Of a DNA stretch of 64,000 bases, positions 34,035-42,980 are shown one piece after another. The notes under the pieces are model-generated. The model did no database searches. It was not told the origin of the DNA and worked only from the letters and a program-made list of their open reading frames with translations. Positions within the stretch are counted from its first letter, which is position 1. The number at the start of each line of letters is the position of its first letter. The DNA is taken from the NCBI RefSeq assembly GCF_012641465.1, contig NZ_JABAIK010000007.1, forward strand, positions 1 through 64,000, read 5' to 3'. The DNA is from Vibrio agarilyticus (GTDB taxonomy: Bacteria; Pseudomonadota; Gammaproteobacteria; Enterobacterales; Vibrionaceae). Both the position numbers and the translations under genes were made by a program.

Positions 34035-34688
34035 ATGAAAACACTCAACTCACACAACCATAGCATCAATCCTACGACGGCCATCGCAAAACGCGGCTTC
34101 GATATCGTTTTCGCACTGATTGGCTTAGCGCTCACCTTGCCACTGTTTCCTTTGATTGCTCTGGCCATTAAATGTGACAGTCGTGGACCGGTTCTGTTTC
34201 GACAACTGCGTATTGGCCGCGCCCTTCCCGACCGAAGCCTACTATTTAATATGATTAAATTTCGTACCATGCGAACCGATGCTGAAGCGCAATCCGGCGC
34301 GACTTGGGCAGAAAAAGGCGATCCTCGTATTACTCGAGTTGGGCTCTTTTTACGTAAGACACGACTTGATGAACTTCCTCAGTTCATCAACGTATTGCTC
34401 GGTGATATGTCAATTATTGGCCCTCGCCCAGAGCGCCCAGGGTTCTATCAAAAATTGGAAAATGCGATTCCCTACTTTGCAGAGCGCACCTATGGCGTAA
34501 CACCAGGGATTACCGGTCTTGCGCAAGTCAACCAAGGTTATGACACTTGTATCGAAGATGTTCGTTCTAAAGTGGGTTTTGACCACTCCTATGCGCTATC
34601 GCTGAGCTCAGCCAAAAGTTGGTTGCGTATGGATGGTTATATCATGCTGCGCACAGTTATGGTGATGGTGTGTGGTCGAGGCCAATAG
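34035..34688 (+). CDS. sypR: Undecaprenyl-phosphate sugar-1-phosphate transferase, SypR-like
   Basis: A 217-residue initiating sugar transferase of the WbaP/WecP-like bacterial sugar transferase family. It puts the first sugar phosphate on undecaprenyl phosphate. Visible blocks: KRGFDIVFALIGLALTLPLF (single membrane helix or re-entrant hairpin), GPVLFRQLRIGR, MIKFRTM, RKTRLDELPQFINVLLGDMS with the Asp-Glu catalytic pair, IIGPRPERP, and GVTPGITGLAQVNQGY. It lacks the N-terminal multi-TM domain of long WbaP forms. The ATG at 34035 follows AAGGAG. It is the last gene of the polysaccharide locus. Confidence 0.9.
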   Translation: MKTLNSHNHSINPTTAIAKRGFDIVFALIGLALTLPLFPLIALAIKCDSRGPVLFRQLRIGRALPDRSLLFNMIKFRTMRTDAEAQSGATWAEKGDPRITRVGLFLRKTRLDELPQFINVLLGDMSIIGPRPERPGFYQKLENAIPYFAERTYGVTPGITGLAQVNQGYDTCIEDVRSKVGFDHSYALSLSSAKSWLRMDGYIMLRTVMVMVCGRGQ

Positions 34689-34763
34689 CATTTGAGGTTA
34701 AACAAACCACTGTGCAAAGATGCTTCGCTCTGCAAACAAGCAAAAATGCAACCTAAGTTATTA

Positions 34764-34794
34764 GCATATGCCAAAAATAGTTATTGGCATATGC
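34764..34794. promoter_or_regulatory. Strong inverted repeat (operator candidate) before the DUF134 gene
   Basis: An 11-bp perfect inverted repeat (GCATATGCCAA / TTGGCATATGC) with a 9-nt spacer. Each arm is itself nearly palindromic (TGGCATATGCCA on the right). It lies 75 bp before the DUF134 start and is not followed by a T-run, so an operator is more likely than a terminator. A 28-bp minimal TATACCC-type repeat remnant lies at about 34822-34849. Confidence 0.6.
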
Positions 34795-34868
34795 CAGTTT
34801 GAGGCGTACTTTAACGGCACATACCCAAGCAACTTAAAGTTGCTGGTATGATCACTAGGAGTAAATAA

Positions 34869-35150
34869 ATGGTTCGCCCCAAAATAGAACGACGTATCTG
34901 CGGCAGCGCCGCTTATTCCTGCTTTAAACCTAACGGGGTTGCGCTTGGCCAATTAGCCAAAGTAACGATAACTCGCGAGGAGCTTGAAGCATTACGGCTT
35001 GCTGATGTGATGGGATTGAGCCAACAACAGGCTGCCGATGAAATGGGCGTGTCTCGTCAAACCTTTGGTAACGCGGTTAAACAAGCGCGCGGTAAGGTGG
35101 CAAACGCACTAGTTCATGGCCATGCTCTTGTATTTTCTGACAAAGAATAG
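34869..35150 (+). CDS. DUF134 family HTH protein (predicted regulator)
   Basis: A 93-residue protein of the DUF134 family. An N-terminal Cys motif (RRICGSAAYSCFKPNG) could hold a metal or sense redox. A sigma-70 region-4-like HTH covers about 40-80 (EELEALRLADVMGLSQQQAADEMGVSRQTFG). It probably binds DNA and may autoregulate through the palindrome upstream. AGGAG precedes the ATG. It is the first gene of a three-gene unit with the NifX-like and NqrM-like genes (gaps of 24 and 14 bp), a pairing of DUF134 and Fe-Mo-cofactor-type proteins seen widely in bacteria. Confidence 0.87.
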   Translation: MVRPKIERRICGSAAYSCFKPNGVALGQLAKVTITREELEALRLADVMGLSQQQAADEMGVSRQTFGNAVKQARGKVANALVHGHALVFSDKE

Positions 35151-35174
35151 TTTTTTTGACAAGGAATAACCACG

Positions 35175-35687
35175 ATGATCTATGCAATCCCAAACGATGG
35201 TGAACAGATCACCAATCACTTCATCAAGGCACCGTTTATCGCCATCTATTCAGATGGCGATGGTTTAATTGATAACTTTGTTAACCACGCAGCTCAAGCG
35301 GGATCCTCATGCCAAAGCAAGTCACAGTTGCTCAATCAAATCGCACAACATAACGTCGATGCGGTGATGGTACGTAACATTGGTGAACGCTCATTAGAGA
35401 AACTACTCAAACGCAATATTATGGTTTATCGCGTTGGTTGCCGGGCTGAATTGAACAAGGTGATCTACGCGCCACGCAGCGCGCTTACGGTTCCCTCAGA
35501 GGGACGCCCCTCGATAAATCACGCCAAGAAACATCTGCACAGTCATAACGACGGTCATGTGGGAAATGGATGCGGCTGTGGTCACCATCACGAAACTGCG
35601 TCATCGCATCACCACAGTGTATTACGCCGTGGTCGCCAAATGGGTCGCCTTGCAGGTGCTATGATCAATAAGATTGGTCAACAATAA
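35175..35687 (+). CDS. NifX/NifB-C-terminal-like (dinitrogenase cofactor biosynthesis family) protein
   Basis: A 170-residue soluble protein. Residues 1-105 form the dinitrogenase iron-molybdenum-cofactor biosynthesis fold (MIYAIPNDGEQITNHF, then NVDAVMVRNIGERSLEKL and VYRVGC). The C-terminal third has a Cys/His-rich tail (GNGCGCGHHHETASSHHHS, about 133-151) likely to bind metal. No nitrogenase genes are near, so a role in nitrogen fixation is not implied; handling of an iron-sulfur or other metal cluster is the reasonable guess. AAGGA precedes the ATG. Confidence 0.82.
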   Translation: MIYAIPNDGEQITNHFIKAPFIAIYSDGDGLIDNFVNHAAQAGSSCQSKSQLLNQIAQHNVDAVMVRNIGERSLEKLLKRNIMVYRVGCRAELNKVIYAPRSALTVPSEGRPSINHAKKHLHSHNDGHVGNGCGCGHHHETASSHHHSVLRRGRQMGRLAGAMINKIGQQ

Positions 35688-35701
35688 CTGAGGAGGCGGC
35701 T

Positions 35702-35899
35702 ATGGTGTGGCTAATTGCGTTTGTTGCATTTTTAACGGTTATTCTATTGATGTCTCTTGGGGTTATTTTTCACAACAAACGTATTCAAGGCAGCTGTGGT
35801 GGGCTTAATAACGTGGGCGTAGACAAGGAGTGTAATTGTGAAACCACGTGTGCCAACGAACCTCGCCAACTTTACCAAATTCAAGAGCCAAGCAAATAA
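35702..35899 (+). CDS. NqrM-like (DUF539) small membrane Cys protein
   Basis: A 65-residue protein with one N-terminal TM helix (about 3-24) and a short cytoplasmic tail carrying four cysteines: IQGSCGGLNNVGVDKECNCETTC. This is the pattern of NqrM, the maturation factor that delivers iron to Na+-NQR. No nqr genes are adjacent, so this may be a paralogue working with the NifX-like protein. A strong SD (GAGGAGG) precedes the ATG. It converges with btuD; the stop codons abut. Confidence 0.78.
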   Translation: MVWLIAFVAFLTVILLMSLGVIFHNKRIQGSCGGLNNVGVDKECNCETTCANEPRQLYQIQEPSK

Positions 35900-36667
35900 T
35901 TAAGTCAAAATCAGATAGGGACGCTGCTCAACCTCGACTCGGCGGATCGGCGTTTCAAAGACTTGGCTCAGTGTTTGACTTTGCATCACGTCATCTACCT
36001 CACCAAAGGCCTGCATAACGCCTTGCTTGAGCAGTAGAACGTGCTTAGCGTGGTGCAAAGTCCGATTGAGATCATGGTTGGCCAGCACCACACTAATGCC
36101 CTGCTGCGCCACTGCCTCAATGAGCTGATAAAGCATTGCCTCTTGCGCGACATCCAGTGCCGTTGCCGGCTCATCTAAAATCAGCAGCCGCGCTCGCGGA
36201 TTAAGAGAACGCCACACTTGCAAGCAAATCGCCACCAGCCGTGCGCGTTGCCACTCCCCACCCGATAAGGTTTGAATGCTTCTGTGCAGTTTATCCTCAA
36301 GCTGCATCATGCTGACCAATTGCGTCACAATATCTCGCGTTTTCGGCGAACTCACCTCAACGTAACTGGGTAATGAGAGCGCAAGAAACTGAAATAAGTC
36401 CAATTGAAACGCGGGGCGAGCCTGCTGTGGCAAATACGCGCGAACTCGTGCTTGCTCTTGCCTTGAGAGTGAAAATAACGCCTCTTCCTCGAGCAAAACC
36501 TCGCCTTGCCTCGCCTCGTTGGCGCCAAGCAGCCCAGAAAGCGCTGCCAATAAGGTGCTTTTTCCCGCGCCATTGGGCCCCACAACATGCAAAATATCGC
36601 CCTGACCTAAGCGAAACGACAAAGGCAACAGTCGGTGACCAACACTTAAGTGATTAACTTGCATCAT
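35900..36667 (-). CDS. btuD: Vitamin B12 ABC transporter ATPase BtuD
   Basis: The 255-residue ATP-binding subunit of the cobalamin importer BtuCD-F. Walker A is GPNGAGKST (about 31-39), the Q-loop is LPQQARPAF, the ABC signature is [13 protein letters not shown], Walker B is [12 protein letters not shown], and the switch His is in LANHDLN. It overlaps the 3' end of btuC by 14 bp, so the subunits are translationally coupled. No btuF (periplasmic binding protein) or btuB is in this window. Confidence 0.93.
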   Translation of the reverse strand: MMQVNHLSVGHRLLPLSFRLGQGDILHVVGPNGAGKSTLLAALSGLLGANEARQGEVLLEEEALFSLSRQEQARVRAYLPQQARPAFQLDLFQFLALSLPSYVEVSSPKTRDIVTQLVSMMQLEDKLHRSIQTLSGGEWQRARLVAICLQVWRSLNPRARLLILDEPATALDVAQEAMLYQLIEAVAQQGISVVLANHDLNRTLHHAKHVLLLKQGVMQAFGEVDDVMQSQTLSQVFETPIRRVEVEQRPYLILT

Positions 36668-37649
36668 GGTTTTTAACTAGCATCCAAATAAACACCGGTG
36701 CGCCGAGCGTGGTGGTTACCACTCCTAAAGGCAACTCAGCGGAGGAAAGTGCCATTCGGGCAATAATATCGGCCATTACAACTAATGTCGCGCCAAGCAA
36801 TGCTGACAAAGGTAACAAATAGCGATTTTCACTGCCAAACGCGATGCGAAGTAAATGGGGAACAACTAGACCAACAAAAGCAATCACACCACCGAGGGAT
36901 ACCGCGCCACCGACCAAAATCGCGGTGGCGACAATCAATTGCCAGCGAAGTTGCGCAACATCGATACCGAGTTGAGCAGCATGCACCTCACCTATCATCA
37001 GTTTATCAAGCTTTTTGCCCTGTGCTGTCAGCCAGAGTAACGGTGGCAGCATCAGCAGCGTCACCCAATGATGCGCCCATGTTGTGCCGCCAATACTGCC
37101 CATTAACCAGTACATTAATTGCCGCAGGCTCAGTTCATCACTGAAATAAGAAGCCCACGTAATGGCAGCACTCGACAATATTCCCAAAGCGACGCCGACC
37201 AACAAAAGCCTCGCTGTCGACAAGCGCATAACTCGCGCCATGCTGACCAACAAAAGGGTAAACAAAATCGCCCCTGCCATTGCTGCCAACATAAAAACAA
37301 GTGGAGGTGGCGATATTGGCAATACGAAAAGAACAATGACCATCGCAAGGCTTGCGCCGCCAGAAATGCCGAGCACGCCAGGCTCTGCTAGGGCATTACC
37401 AAGCAGCACTTGCAGGGCTGCGCCAGAAACGGCAAGGGAAGCTCCGACAACCGCCGCCGCCAGCAGTCGAGGCAAACGCAAATCTAGGAGCAAACGCCAT
37501 TCAAAATGAGACAGGGAATCCCATGGTAATAAGATTACTTCGCCGACGATGAGGTAAACAAAACTCACCAAAACAAGCACAGCGCTGCTCGCTGCAATAA
37601 CGCGTTGCCAGCGGCGCTGTTTCAAATGCAATAACTGATAAAAATCCAA
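36654..37649 (-). CDS. btuC: Vitamin B12 ABC transporter permease BtuC
   Basis: A 331-residue inner-membrane permease of the FecCD family with about ten TM helices. Landmarks: [27 protein letters not shown] cut here as [34 protein letters not shown], and the cytoplasmic coupling helix region [16 protein letters not shown]. It forms the channel for cobalamin with BtuD. It is 13 bp downstream of astE in the same direction, so it may be read from the astE promoter. Confidence 0.92.
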   Translation of the reverse strand: MDFYQLLHLKQRRWQRVIAASSAVLVLVSFVYLIVGEVILLPWDSLSHFEWRLLLDLRLPRLLAAAVVGASLAVSGAALQVLLGNALAEPGVLGISGGASLAMVIVLFVLPISPPPLVFMLAAMAGAILFTLLLVSMARVMRLSTARLLLVGVALGILSSAAITWASYFSDELSLRQLMYWLMGSIGGTTWAHHWVTLLMLPPLLWLTAQGKKLDKLMIGEVHAAQLGIDVAQLRWQLIVATAILVGGAVSLGGVIAFVGLVVPHLLRIAFGSENRYLLPLSALLGATLVVMADIIARMALSSAELPLGVVTTTLGAPVFIWMLVKNHDAS

Positions 37650-37662
37650 AACGCAGACCTAA

Positions 37663-38727
37663 TTAGTCGTAAACCAACTGGCCGCCTTCATAGCGCGTTT
37701 TAACCGTACAAACCATTAATGCGGCTCTTTGGCCAATCGCCACATGGGGGTTGGCAAATACCACGGCTTCGTTTTCATTTTTGGCCATTAACGGCTTATC
37801 CCCATCATGGCCAAACACTTCCCCATGCTTAAACGTGGTAAAGTTTTCAACGTCATCACCAAAGAGAAACGCAAAATCGTCGTGAACGCGCACAATGGTG
37901 CGACTGACTCGATACATTACGGGCGGTTTTGGTAGGTGTTCCGATGCAACGTTGGCAATCAAATCGCGCAGAGTCATATCAAACGCTATCAAACGGTGCA
38001 AGTCGTTCTCACCGATAGGCGCTACTTGACCCAGCTCAACCGTTAAGGCTTGCGTAGAGAAATGCTCCGCTGTAAACCAACTAAACGTGCTCGAGGGTGA
38101 ATTAGACAAAAGCAGCGCATCAATATGAGCGCTGCTCACGAAATCAACCAGCGCGCGAGTTCGAATCGGATGGCGTGTTTTGGGACTCACTGCAAAAGAA
38201 TAATGTTTCGATAAACGGATAGCGCAGTGCAAATCTAAGTGCCAGCGGGACTCAATGGTAGTGTCAGCAAAAAAATCCGCTGCTAATAACTTAAGCCAAG
38301 TCGCAATTTCAGTTTCTGTGGTTTTAGGGTGGGATTTGCTGTCAAAAAGTCGATTTAGGTTTTCATCAATAAAACGAGTGTGGCGACGCGTCGCTTGAGG
38401 ATGCGCAATCACAAACAAACAACGTTCAGCCACTGGCTGAAAACCCGATTCAATATCGTCAACAAGGCTACTGATAAGCTCCATTGGCGCCGTTTCGTCA
38501 CCATGAATACCGCTGGAAATCAATATACTCTTAACGCTGACATCATCGGTGGTTACCGTTTTACGTTCATGAGGCGCTTGGTAGTTGGCGGGCAATACTT
38601 CTAATACCCCGCGCTGATGCAAAATCAGTGTGACACCATTATCCAAAGTGCGTCTTTTTGTCGCAATTGGCTGCGCGTCATCTAACGTATCCAACAAAAA
38701 TGATTGTCGAAACAACGATTCGGTCAT
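37663..38727 (-). CDS. astE: Succinylglutamate desuccinylase AstE
   Basis: A 354-residue zinc enzyme, last step of the ammonia-producing arginine succinyltransferase pathway (N-succinylglutamate to glutamate plus succinate). Zinc ligands are in GIHGDETAPME (His, Glu) and WHLDLHCAIR (His). The catalytic Glu is probably in TVELGQVAPIG. The other ast genes are not in the window. It lies between cob and btu genes in the same direction. The ATG follows AGGAGC. The 174-bp region upstream (38728-38901) is A+T-rich and probably holds its promoter. Confidence 0.9.
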   Translation of the reverse strand: MTESLFRQSFLLDTLDDAQPIATKRRTLDNGVTLILHQRGVLEVLPANYQAPHERKTVTTDDVSVKSILISSGIHGDETAPMELISSLVDDIESGFQPVAERCLFVIAHPQATRRHTRFIDENLNRLFDSKSHPKTTETEIATWLKLLAADFFADTTIESRWHLDLHCAIRLSKHYSFAVSPKTRHPIRTRALVDFVSSAHIDALLLSNSPSSTFSWFTAEHFSTQALTVELGQVAPIGENDLHRLIAFDMTLRDLIANVASEHLPKPPVMYRVSRTIVRVHDDFAFLFGDDVENFTTFKHGEVFGHDGDKPLMAKNENEAVVFANPHVAIGQRAALMVCTVKTRYEGGQLVYD

Positions 38728-38901
38728 GCACAGCTCCTATTGTTGCCTGATAAATCCATGGTTTTAATGGCTTTTCTTTTTATTAATAAAAAAAGATAGA
38801 TGCAAACGATAATATCACAGCAAATTGGTGAAATGATAGAAAACACATTGTTTTTTCAAAGCGCAAGCCTTGAGCAAACGCGCACTTTCACGATTTTATC
38901 C

Positions 38902-39546
38902 TCATAATGGTTCGCCAATCGTGAGCACGCTGTGCCAATGTGCGTTTGAATTGTGAGATGCGTCGTCTGACGCTACAGCCGCGTCCTCGATATACAGGCG
39001 AATGTGAGTCAAAGTGCCATAGCCAAGCGCAAGGTTGTGAAACCATCCTGGATTGCGCCAATCCATACCCAAAGCGTGAGCAACTAAAAGGCGTATTACC
39101 CCACCGTGAGTGACCACCAGCAAACTCGATTCATTTCGCTCGATTAACGCTTGCCACTGAGTTGTCACGCGCTGGTGAAATTGGCTGAGTGATTCACCTT
39201 GGGGTATTTGCGTCGTCACCGGATCGCGTGAAAACACGTCAAACCAAGGCTGCTTCTCTTCCATACGATCAAACGCAACACCATCTAGTATACCAAAATC
39301 AATTTCTTGAAAGTCAGCCAACACGTTCAGATCCCAGTGGTGTTTCATAGCATAATGCATTGCTAAGTTGTAGCAGCGACTAAGAGGCGAACTAAACACA
39401 CCATTGACCGCGAGATTGCGTTGATTCAAGCGGTGTAACAATCGCTGCTGCTCCTCGTCAGCAACGGCAACGTCGGTTCGCCCATACAAGGCTGAGGCGC
39501 CTTGCACTTTGCCATGACGCACTAAATAGATGTCTTTGGTTATCAC
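38902..39546 (-). CDS. cobC: Alpha-ribazole phosphatase-like histidine phosphatase (CobC)
   Basis: A 214-residue phosphoglycerate-mutase-like phosphatase. The catalytic motif is LVRHGKV, the second Arg lies in SSPLSRCY, the acid is in EIDFGILDG, and the second His is in VVTHGGVIRL. In this operon it should remove the phosphate from alpha-ribazole 5'-phosphate or adenosylcobalamin 5'-phosphate in nucleotide-loop assembly. Its start overlaps the cobU stop by 4 bp, and it is the last gene of cobTSUC. Confidence 0.88.
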   Translation of the reverse strand: MITKDIYLVRHGKVQGASALYGRTDVAVADEEQQRLLHRLNQRNLAVNGVFSSPLSRCYNLAMHYAMKHHWDLNVLADFQEIDFGILDGVAFDRMEEKQPWFDVFSRDPVTTQIPQGESLSQFHQRVTTQWQALIERNESSLLVVTHGGVIRLLVAHALGMDWRNPGWFHNLALGYGTLTHIRLYIEDAAVASDDASHNSNAHWHSVLTIGEPL

Positions 39547-40121
39547 ACGCGCCCCTCTTCACGCCTTGGTGCCTTTAATGTCATAGGTAGGCCTGCCGCG
39601 ACAAATTGTACATAGTCGCAATGGGCGGCTAACATCTGATTAAGCCGTCCTGCGTTATCCACAAACAACCGTGAAACGGCGCCTAACGGCACGATACCCA
39701 ACCCGACCTCATTAGCAACCATAACCACATTGGCAGGGCACGCATTCACCGCGTTTACCAACTGCTCAAGCACAGGGTCTAGCTGCGCTTGCGCGCACGA
39801 CTCGCCAAAATGATAAATTTGATTATTGAGCCACAAGGTCAAACAATCGATGAGCACGACATCACTAGAGTTAAATCGCGATAAATATTCACTAAGATGC
39901 AAAGGGCACTCATGAAGCGTCCAACCCTCACCTCGCGTTAACTGGTGATGTGCGATGCGCTGTGCCATTTCTGCATCCATGGGCTGCGCTGTTGCAATAT
40001 AATGGCGCATCGAATCACCGTGCAATTGGCTCCACTGCTTCACCAGCGCTTCAGCGTAACGTGATTTGCCAGAGCGCGCGCCGCCAAGCACCAGTGCTTT
40101 ATGAGTCACTTGATTGTTCAT
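39543..40121 (-). CDS. cobU: Adenosylcobinamide kinase / guanylyltransferase CobU
   Basis: A 192-residue bifunctional enzyme that phosphorylates adenosylcobinamide and transfers GMP to it. The P-loop is GGARSGKSRYAE at residues 13-24. The guanylylation His lies in the AHHQLTRGEGW region, and the family blocks DCLTLWLNNQ and VANEVGLGIVP are present. It is followed by cobC (4-bp overlap) and preceded by cobS (4-bp gap). Confidence 0.93.
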   Translation of the reverse strand: MNNQVTHKALVLGGARSGKSRYAEALVKQWSQLHGDSMRHYIATAQPMDAEMAQRIAHHQLTRGEGWTLHECPLHLSEYLSRFNSSDVVLIDCLTLWLNNQIYHFGESCAQAQLDPVLEQLVNAVNACPANVVMVANEVGLGIVPLGAVSRLFVDNAGRLNQMLAAHCDYVQFVAAGLPMTLKAPRREEGRV

Positions 40122-40125
40122 TATG

Positions 40126-40926
40126 TCACACCAACGCGTTTGGCAACGCGAGCAATACCAGATAGATAACCATTTCCCCTATCTGCTGCGCTGCGCCAAG
40201 ACAGTCGCCAGTGAATCCTCCAATTCGGGACATCAACCACCGCTTAAACATGGCTCTCAAGCCCGATAAGACGCCGATCATGACAAGCGCAACATCAATC
40301 CCGAACATCATGGGTGCCAGTGCGCCACACGCAAGTAAAAACGCCAATTCGCCTTGAGACTGCCGGCTGGCTAGCGGTTTGCTTTTGCTGGTATTGGCCT
40401 CTGACACATAAGGCATGTCATAGATAAAACTGGCCGCAAACGTGCGGCTACTGGTGTAAGCCACGATGAGCGAAACGGCAACGGACATGGTTGTGCCAGT
40501 TGCTGCGATCTCAGACAGTAAAATAAACTTTGCCAGCAATGCCATCACTAGAGCCGAGGCGCCATAAGTCCCGATGCGACTGTCTTTCATAATTTCCAAG
40601 CGCCGCTCAACACTCATACCGCCACCAATACCATCAGCCATATCGGCCATACCATCCTCATGAAATGCTCCGGTTAAAAGCAAACTGAAGAGCATCGTAA
40701 GAAGCACGGCAATCGGCGCGGAAAAAGCGGTTTGTGCAATAACATAAATTAGCGCGCACAGCGCACCAAGCAACAAGCCCACCAAAGCAAAATAGCGGTT
40801 AGCATGATTCATTCGCTCGCTACTGTATGGCGTATTGCGTGGAATAGGAAGACGACTAAAAAAACTTAACGCCAACCAAAACAGCTCCATCTGATACTGA
40901 AGTCTGCGATAATGACCCGGCAACAT
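40126..40926 (-). CDS. cobS: Adenosylcobinamide-GDP ribazoletransferase CobS
   Basis: A 266-residue inner-membrane enzyme (cobalamin synthase) joining adenosylcobinamide-GDP to alpha-ribazole phosphate. It has about 6-7 TM helices and the metal-binding catalytic motif [14 protein letters not shown] after GAFH. The N-terminus [13 protein letters not shown] is typical. An internal ATG at codon 13 (MELFW) is a possible alternative start. It begins 1 bp after the cobT stop, so the pair is tightly coupled. Confidence 0.92.
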   Translation of the reverse strand: MLPGHYRRLQYQMELFWLALSFFSRLPIPRNTPYSSERMNHANRYFALVGLLLGALCALIYVIAQTAFSAPIAVLLTMLFSLLLTGAFHEDGMADMADGIGGGMSVERRLEIMKDSRIGTYGASALVMALLAKFILLSEIAATGTTMSVAVSLIVAYTSSRTFAASFIYDMPYVSEANTSKSKPLASRQSQGELAFLLACGALAPMMFGIDVALVMIGVLSGLRAMFKRWLMSRIGGFTGDCLGAAQQIGEMVIYLVLLALPNALV

Positions 40927-40927
40927 G

Positions 40928-42043
40928 TTACACTGTCACCCCAGCAGATTCAAAGCTCGCCATTGCATTATAAAATTCAGCCGAGGCTTTAACCAACGGA
41001 TACGCAAGCGCCGCACCGGTCCCTTCGCCCAAACGCAATTGTAAATCAAGCAATCCATGAGCATCCAGCGCATCAAGCACCCATTTGTGACCCGCTTCGT
41101 GAGACTGATGAGCAAAAATCATTACATCGCGAGCATTCGTATCCATTCGCGTGGCGACTAATGCGGCCACACTCACAATAAACCCATCCACTAGCACAGG
41201 GATGCGCTGCTGACTGGCCGCTAAGAACGCCCCAACCATTTGCACAATTTCAAAGCCGCCTAGCTCTTGCAAAGCTTGTTTGGGTGTAAGCGTATCACCA
41301 TAAAGCGCTTTAACTCGCTCGACAGCTTGACCGATTAACTTTTGTTTGCGTTCAAGTTGTTGCTCGTTAATACCCGTTCCACGACCAACACACTCGGCAA
41401 CAGAACGTTCGGTGAGTGCTGCGAGCAATGCAGCCGCGCTGCTGGTATTCGCAATTCCCATTTCGCCAAACATCAATAGATTCGCGCCTTGAGAAAGCCG
41501 TGTTTGAGCAATCTCAGCTCCCAGTCGCAATCCCTCTTCGAGTTGCTCTTGCGTCATGGCGGCGTGTTGAGAAAAGTCCGCGGTTGTGGTGCCAAGGCGC
41601 TGCTCAAGATAGCTCATTTGAATAGGAGCCTTGTCGCTATCAGGGCGCGAGCCCATCATGGAGGATGTAATGATATTGAGATTTGATGGTACGGCAACGG
41701 GCGCTAATATGCCGCAATCGATCACGGTCAGGTCGATGCCATTGACTCGACAAAAGCCATTGATTGCAGCGCCTCCGTGAAGAAAGTTCGCCACCATTTG
41801 CTGTGTGACCGCGCTGGGGGCAATACTGACGCCCTGCTCTGCGATGCCATGATCCCCTGCAAACAGCAAAAGATGCGGCTTATCAACATGCAATTGAGTG
41901 ACAAACGTCTGCTCTCGCAATGAGGCAAGATTTGCCAGTTGACTTGCGGTGCTTTCTAATAAGCCTAATGCGCCAATCGGTTTGGTTTTATTATCAATTC
42001 GCTGCTGGATTTGCTCATTCCATTGAGTCGTAAAATTCATCAT
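40928..42043 (-). CDS. cobT: Nicotinate-nucleotide:DMB phosphoribosyltransferase CobT
   Basis: A 371-residue enzyme making alpha-ribazole phosphate from 5,6-dimethylbenzimidazole and nicotinate mononucleotide. Landmarks: [15 protein letters not shown] near the N-terminus, [29 protein letters not shown], and a C-terminal [14 protein letters not shown] carrying the catalytic Glu region. I use ATG 42043 with AAGAAG at good distance; a GTG two codons earlier is too close to that SD. It is first in the cobTSUC operon. No cobalamin riboswitch is visible upstream. Confidence 0.92.
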   Translation of the reverse strand: MMNFTTQWNEQIQQRIDNKTKPIGALGLLESTASQLANLASLREQTFVTQLHVDKPHLLLFAGDHGIAEQGVSIAPSAVTQQMVANFLHGGAAINGFCRVNGIDLTVIDCGILAPVAVPSNLNIITSSMMGSRPDSDKAPIQMSYLEQRLGTTTADFSQHAAMTQEQLEEGLRLGAEIAQTRLSQGANLLMFGEMGIANTSSAAALLAALTERSVAECVGRGTGINEQQLERKQKLIGQAVERVKALYGDTLTPKQALQELGGFEIVQMVGAFLAASQQRIPVLVDGFIVSVAALVATRMDTNARDVMIFAHQSHEAGHKWVLDALDAHGLLDLQLRLGEGTGAALAYPLVKASAEFYNAMASFESAGVTV

Positions 42044-42133
42044 CGTCACTTCTTAATCAATCATTCAACGCGAGCGCCAAAGACTCCGTGCTATCTTTTC
42101 TTTTGGCGTCACAAAACAACAAGGCATTGATTA

Positions 42134-42200
42134 TATACCCAAACCATTTGAAAATGCAGGTAGGCAGCTGATGAGCAAAGCCTTTGAGAACAGATTAGGA
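42134..42200. repeat. Left-half fragment of the TATACCC repeat
   Basis: TATACCCAAACCATTTGAAA, then the core bases GCAGGTAGGCAG..GAGCAAAGCCTTTGAG, with no right end. It lies just before the SDR gene and supplies part of its leader. Confidence 0.65.
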
Positions 42201-42208
42201 GAGCCGTG

Positions 42209-42925
42209 ATGACACAATGGGATACCGAACTTTGGGATAAAGACGCAAACGTGATCATTGCAGGCGCAACGGGATTAACGGGCCGTCTGCTTCTTGAGCA
42301 CCTGCTTTATCATGAGGCCATCACTCAAATTTATAGTCTCTCACGCCATACTCTTTCGCCAGAGCGCGACCCGGATCATAAGTTAATCCAACTGGTATCA
42401 AACGATCTTTCTATCACCGATTGGCGCGAGTCATATGCGGCGCCGACTGTGGGTTATATCTGCCTTGGCACTACGCTGAAAGACGCAGGAAGTCAGTCTG
42501 CGCTGGAAAAGATTGATGTCGACTTAGTATGCCATACTGCCCAAACCATGAAGCTGCTTGGCGTGAAACGCATTGGGGTTGTCTCGTGCGATGGCGCCAA
42601 AGCCAACTCCTTCTTCCACTATTTACGTTGTAAAGGTCGCATGGAGCAAACCCTGACCAAAATGGGATTTGAGCAGGTCGTTTTTGCTCAGCCTGGCCCG
42701 TTGCGCGGTCAACGTAATAGGCCACGTCCCGGAGAGAAAGGCGTTGAAGCACTGCTAACGCTACTCAAACCATTGATGTGGGGACGGTTACAAAACTTTT
42801 TGCCCGTGGATGCTGATGTTGTGGCACAAACGCTACTTTATCGCACTTTTGCCTCTGATTTTTCCACAGTTGAACGGTGGAAACGTCGTGACATGTTGCA
42901 GTTGCTGCGCCGCTACGCGGTATAA
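42209..42925 (+). CDS. NAD(P)-binding SDR-like protein (HTATIP2/TIP30-type)
   Basis: A 238-residue atypical short-chain dehydrogenase-like protein. It has a Rossmann nucleotide loop IIAGATGLTGRLLLEHLL near the N-terminus and a GYICLGTTLKDAGSQSAL segment. VVSCDGAKANSFFHYLRCKG holds the Ser and the Tyr-x-x-x-Lys-like pair (Y-L-R-C-K), and PGPLRGQRNRPR follows. These are features of the oxidoreductase HTATIP2-like group. Substrate unknown. The ATG at 42209 follows AGGAGAG; a GTG directly before it is less likely. Probably monocistronic. Confidence 0.8.
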   Translation: MTQWDTELWDKDANVIIAGATGLTGRLLLEHLLYHEAITQIYSLSRHTLSPERDPDHKLIQLVSNDLSITDWRESYAAPTVGYICLGTTLKDAGSQSALEKIDVDLVCHTAQTMKLLGVKRIGVVSCDGAKANSFFHYLRCKGRMEQTLTKMGFEQVVFAQPGPLRGQRNRPRPGEKGVEALLTLLKPLMWGRLQNFLPVDADVVAQTLLYRTFASDFSTVERWKRRDMLQLLRRYAV

Positions 42926-42980
42926 ATAACGAGACACCTTTTCACGATATGTACTTGCTATACTCCGACACAGATGTTTC

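Noticed and set aside
35175-35687. Nitrogen fixation function for the NifX-like gene
   Set aside because: No nitrogenase structural or assembly genes are present; the fold is common in non-fixing bacteria.
42044-42208. Cobalamin riboswitch upstream of cobT
   Set aside because: No B12-box-like conserved core was recognised; the region holds only a repeat fragment and an A+T-rich leader.
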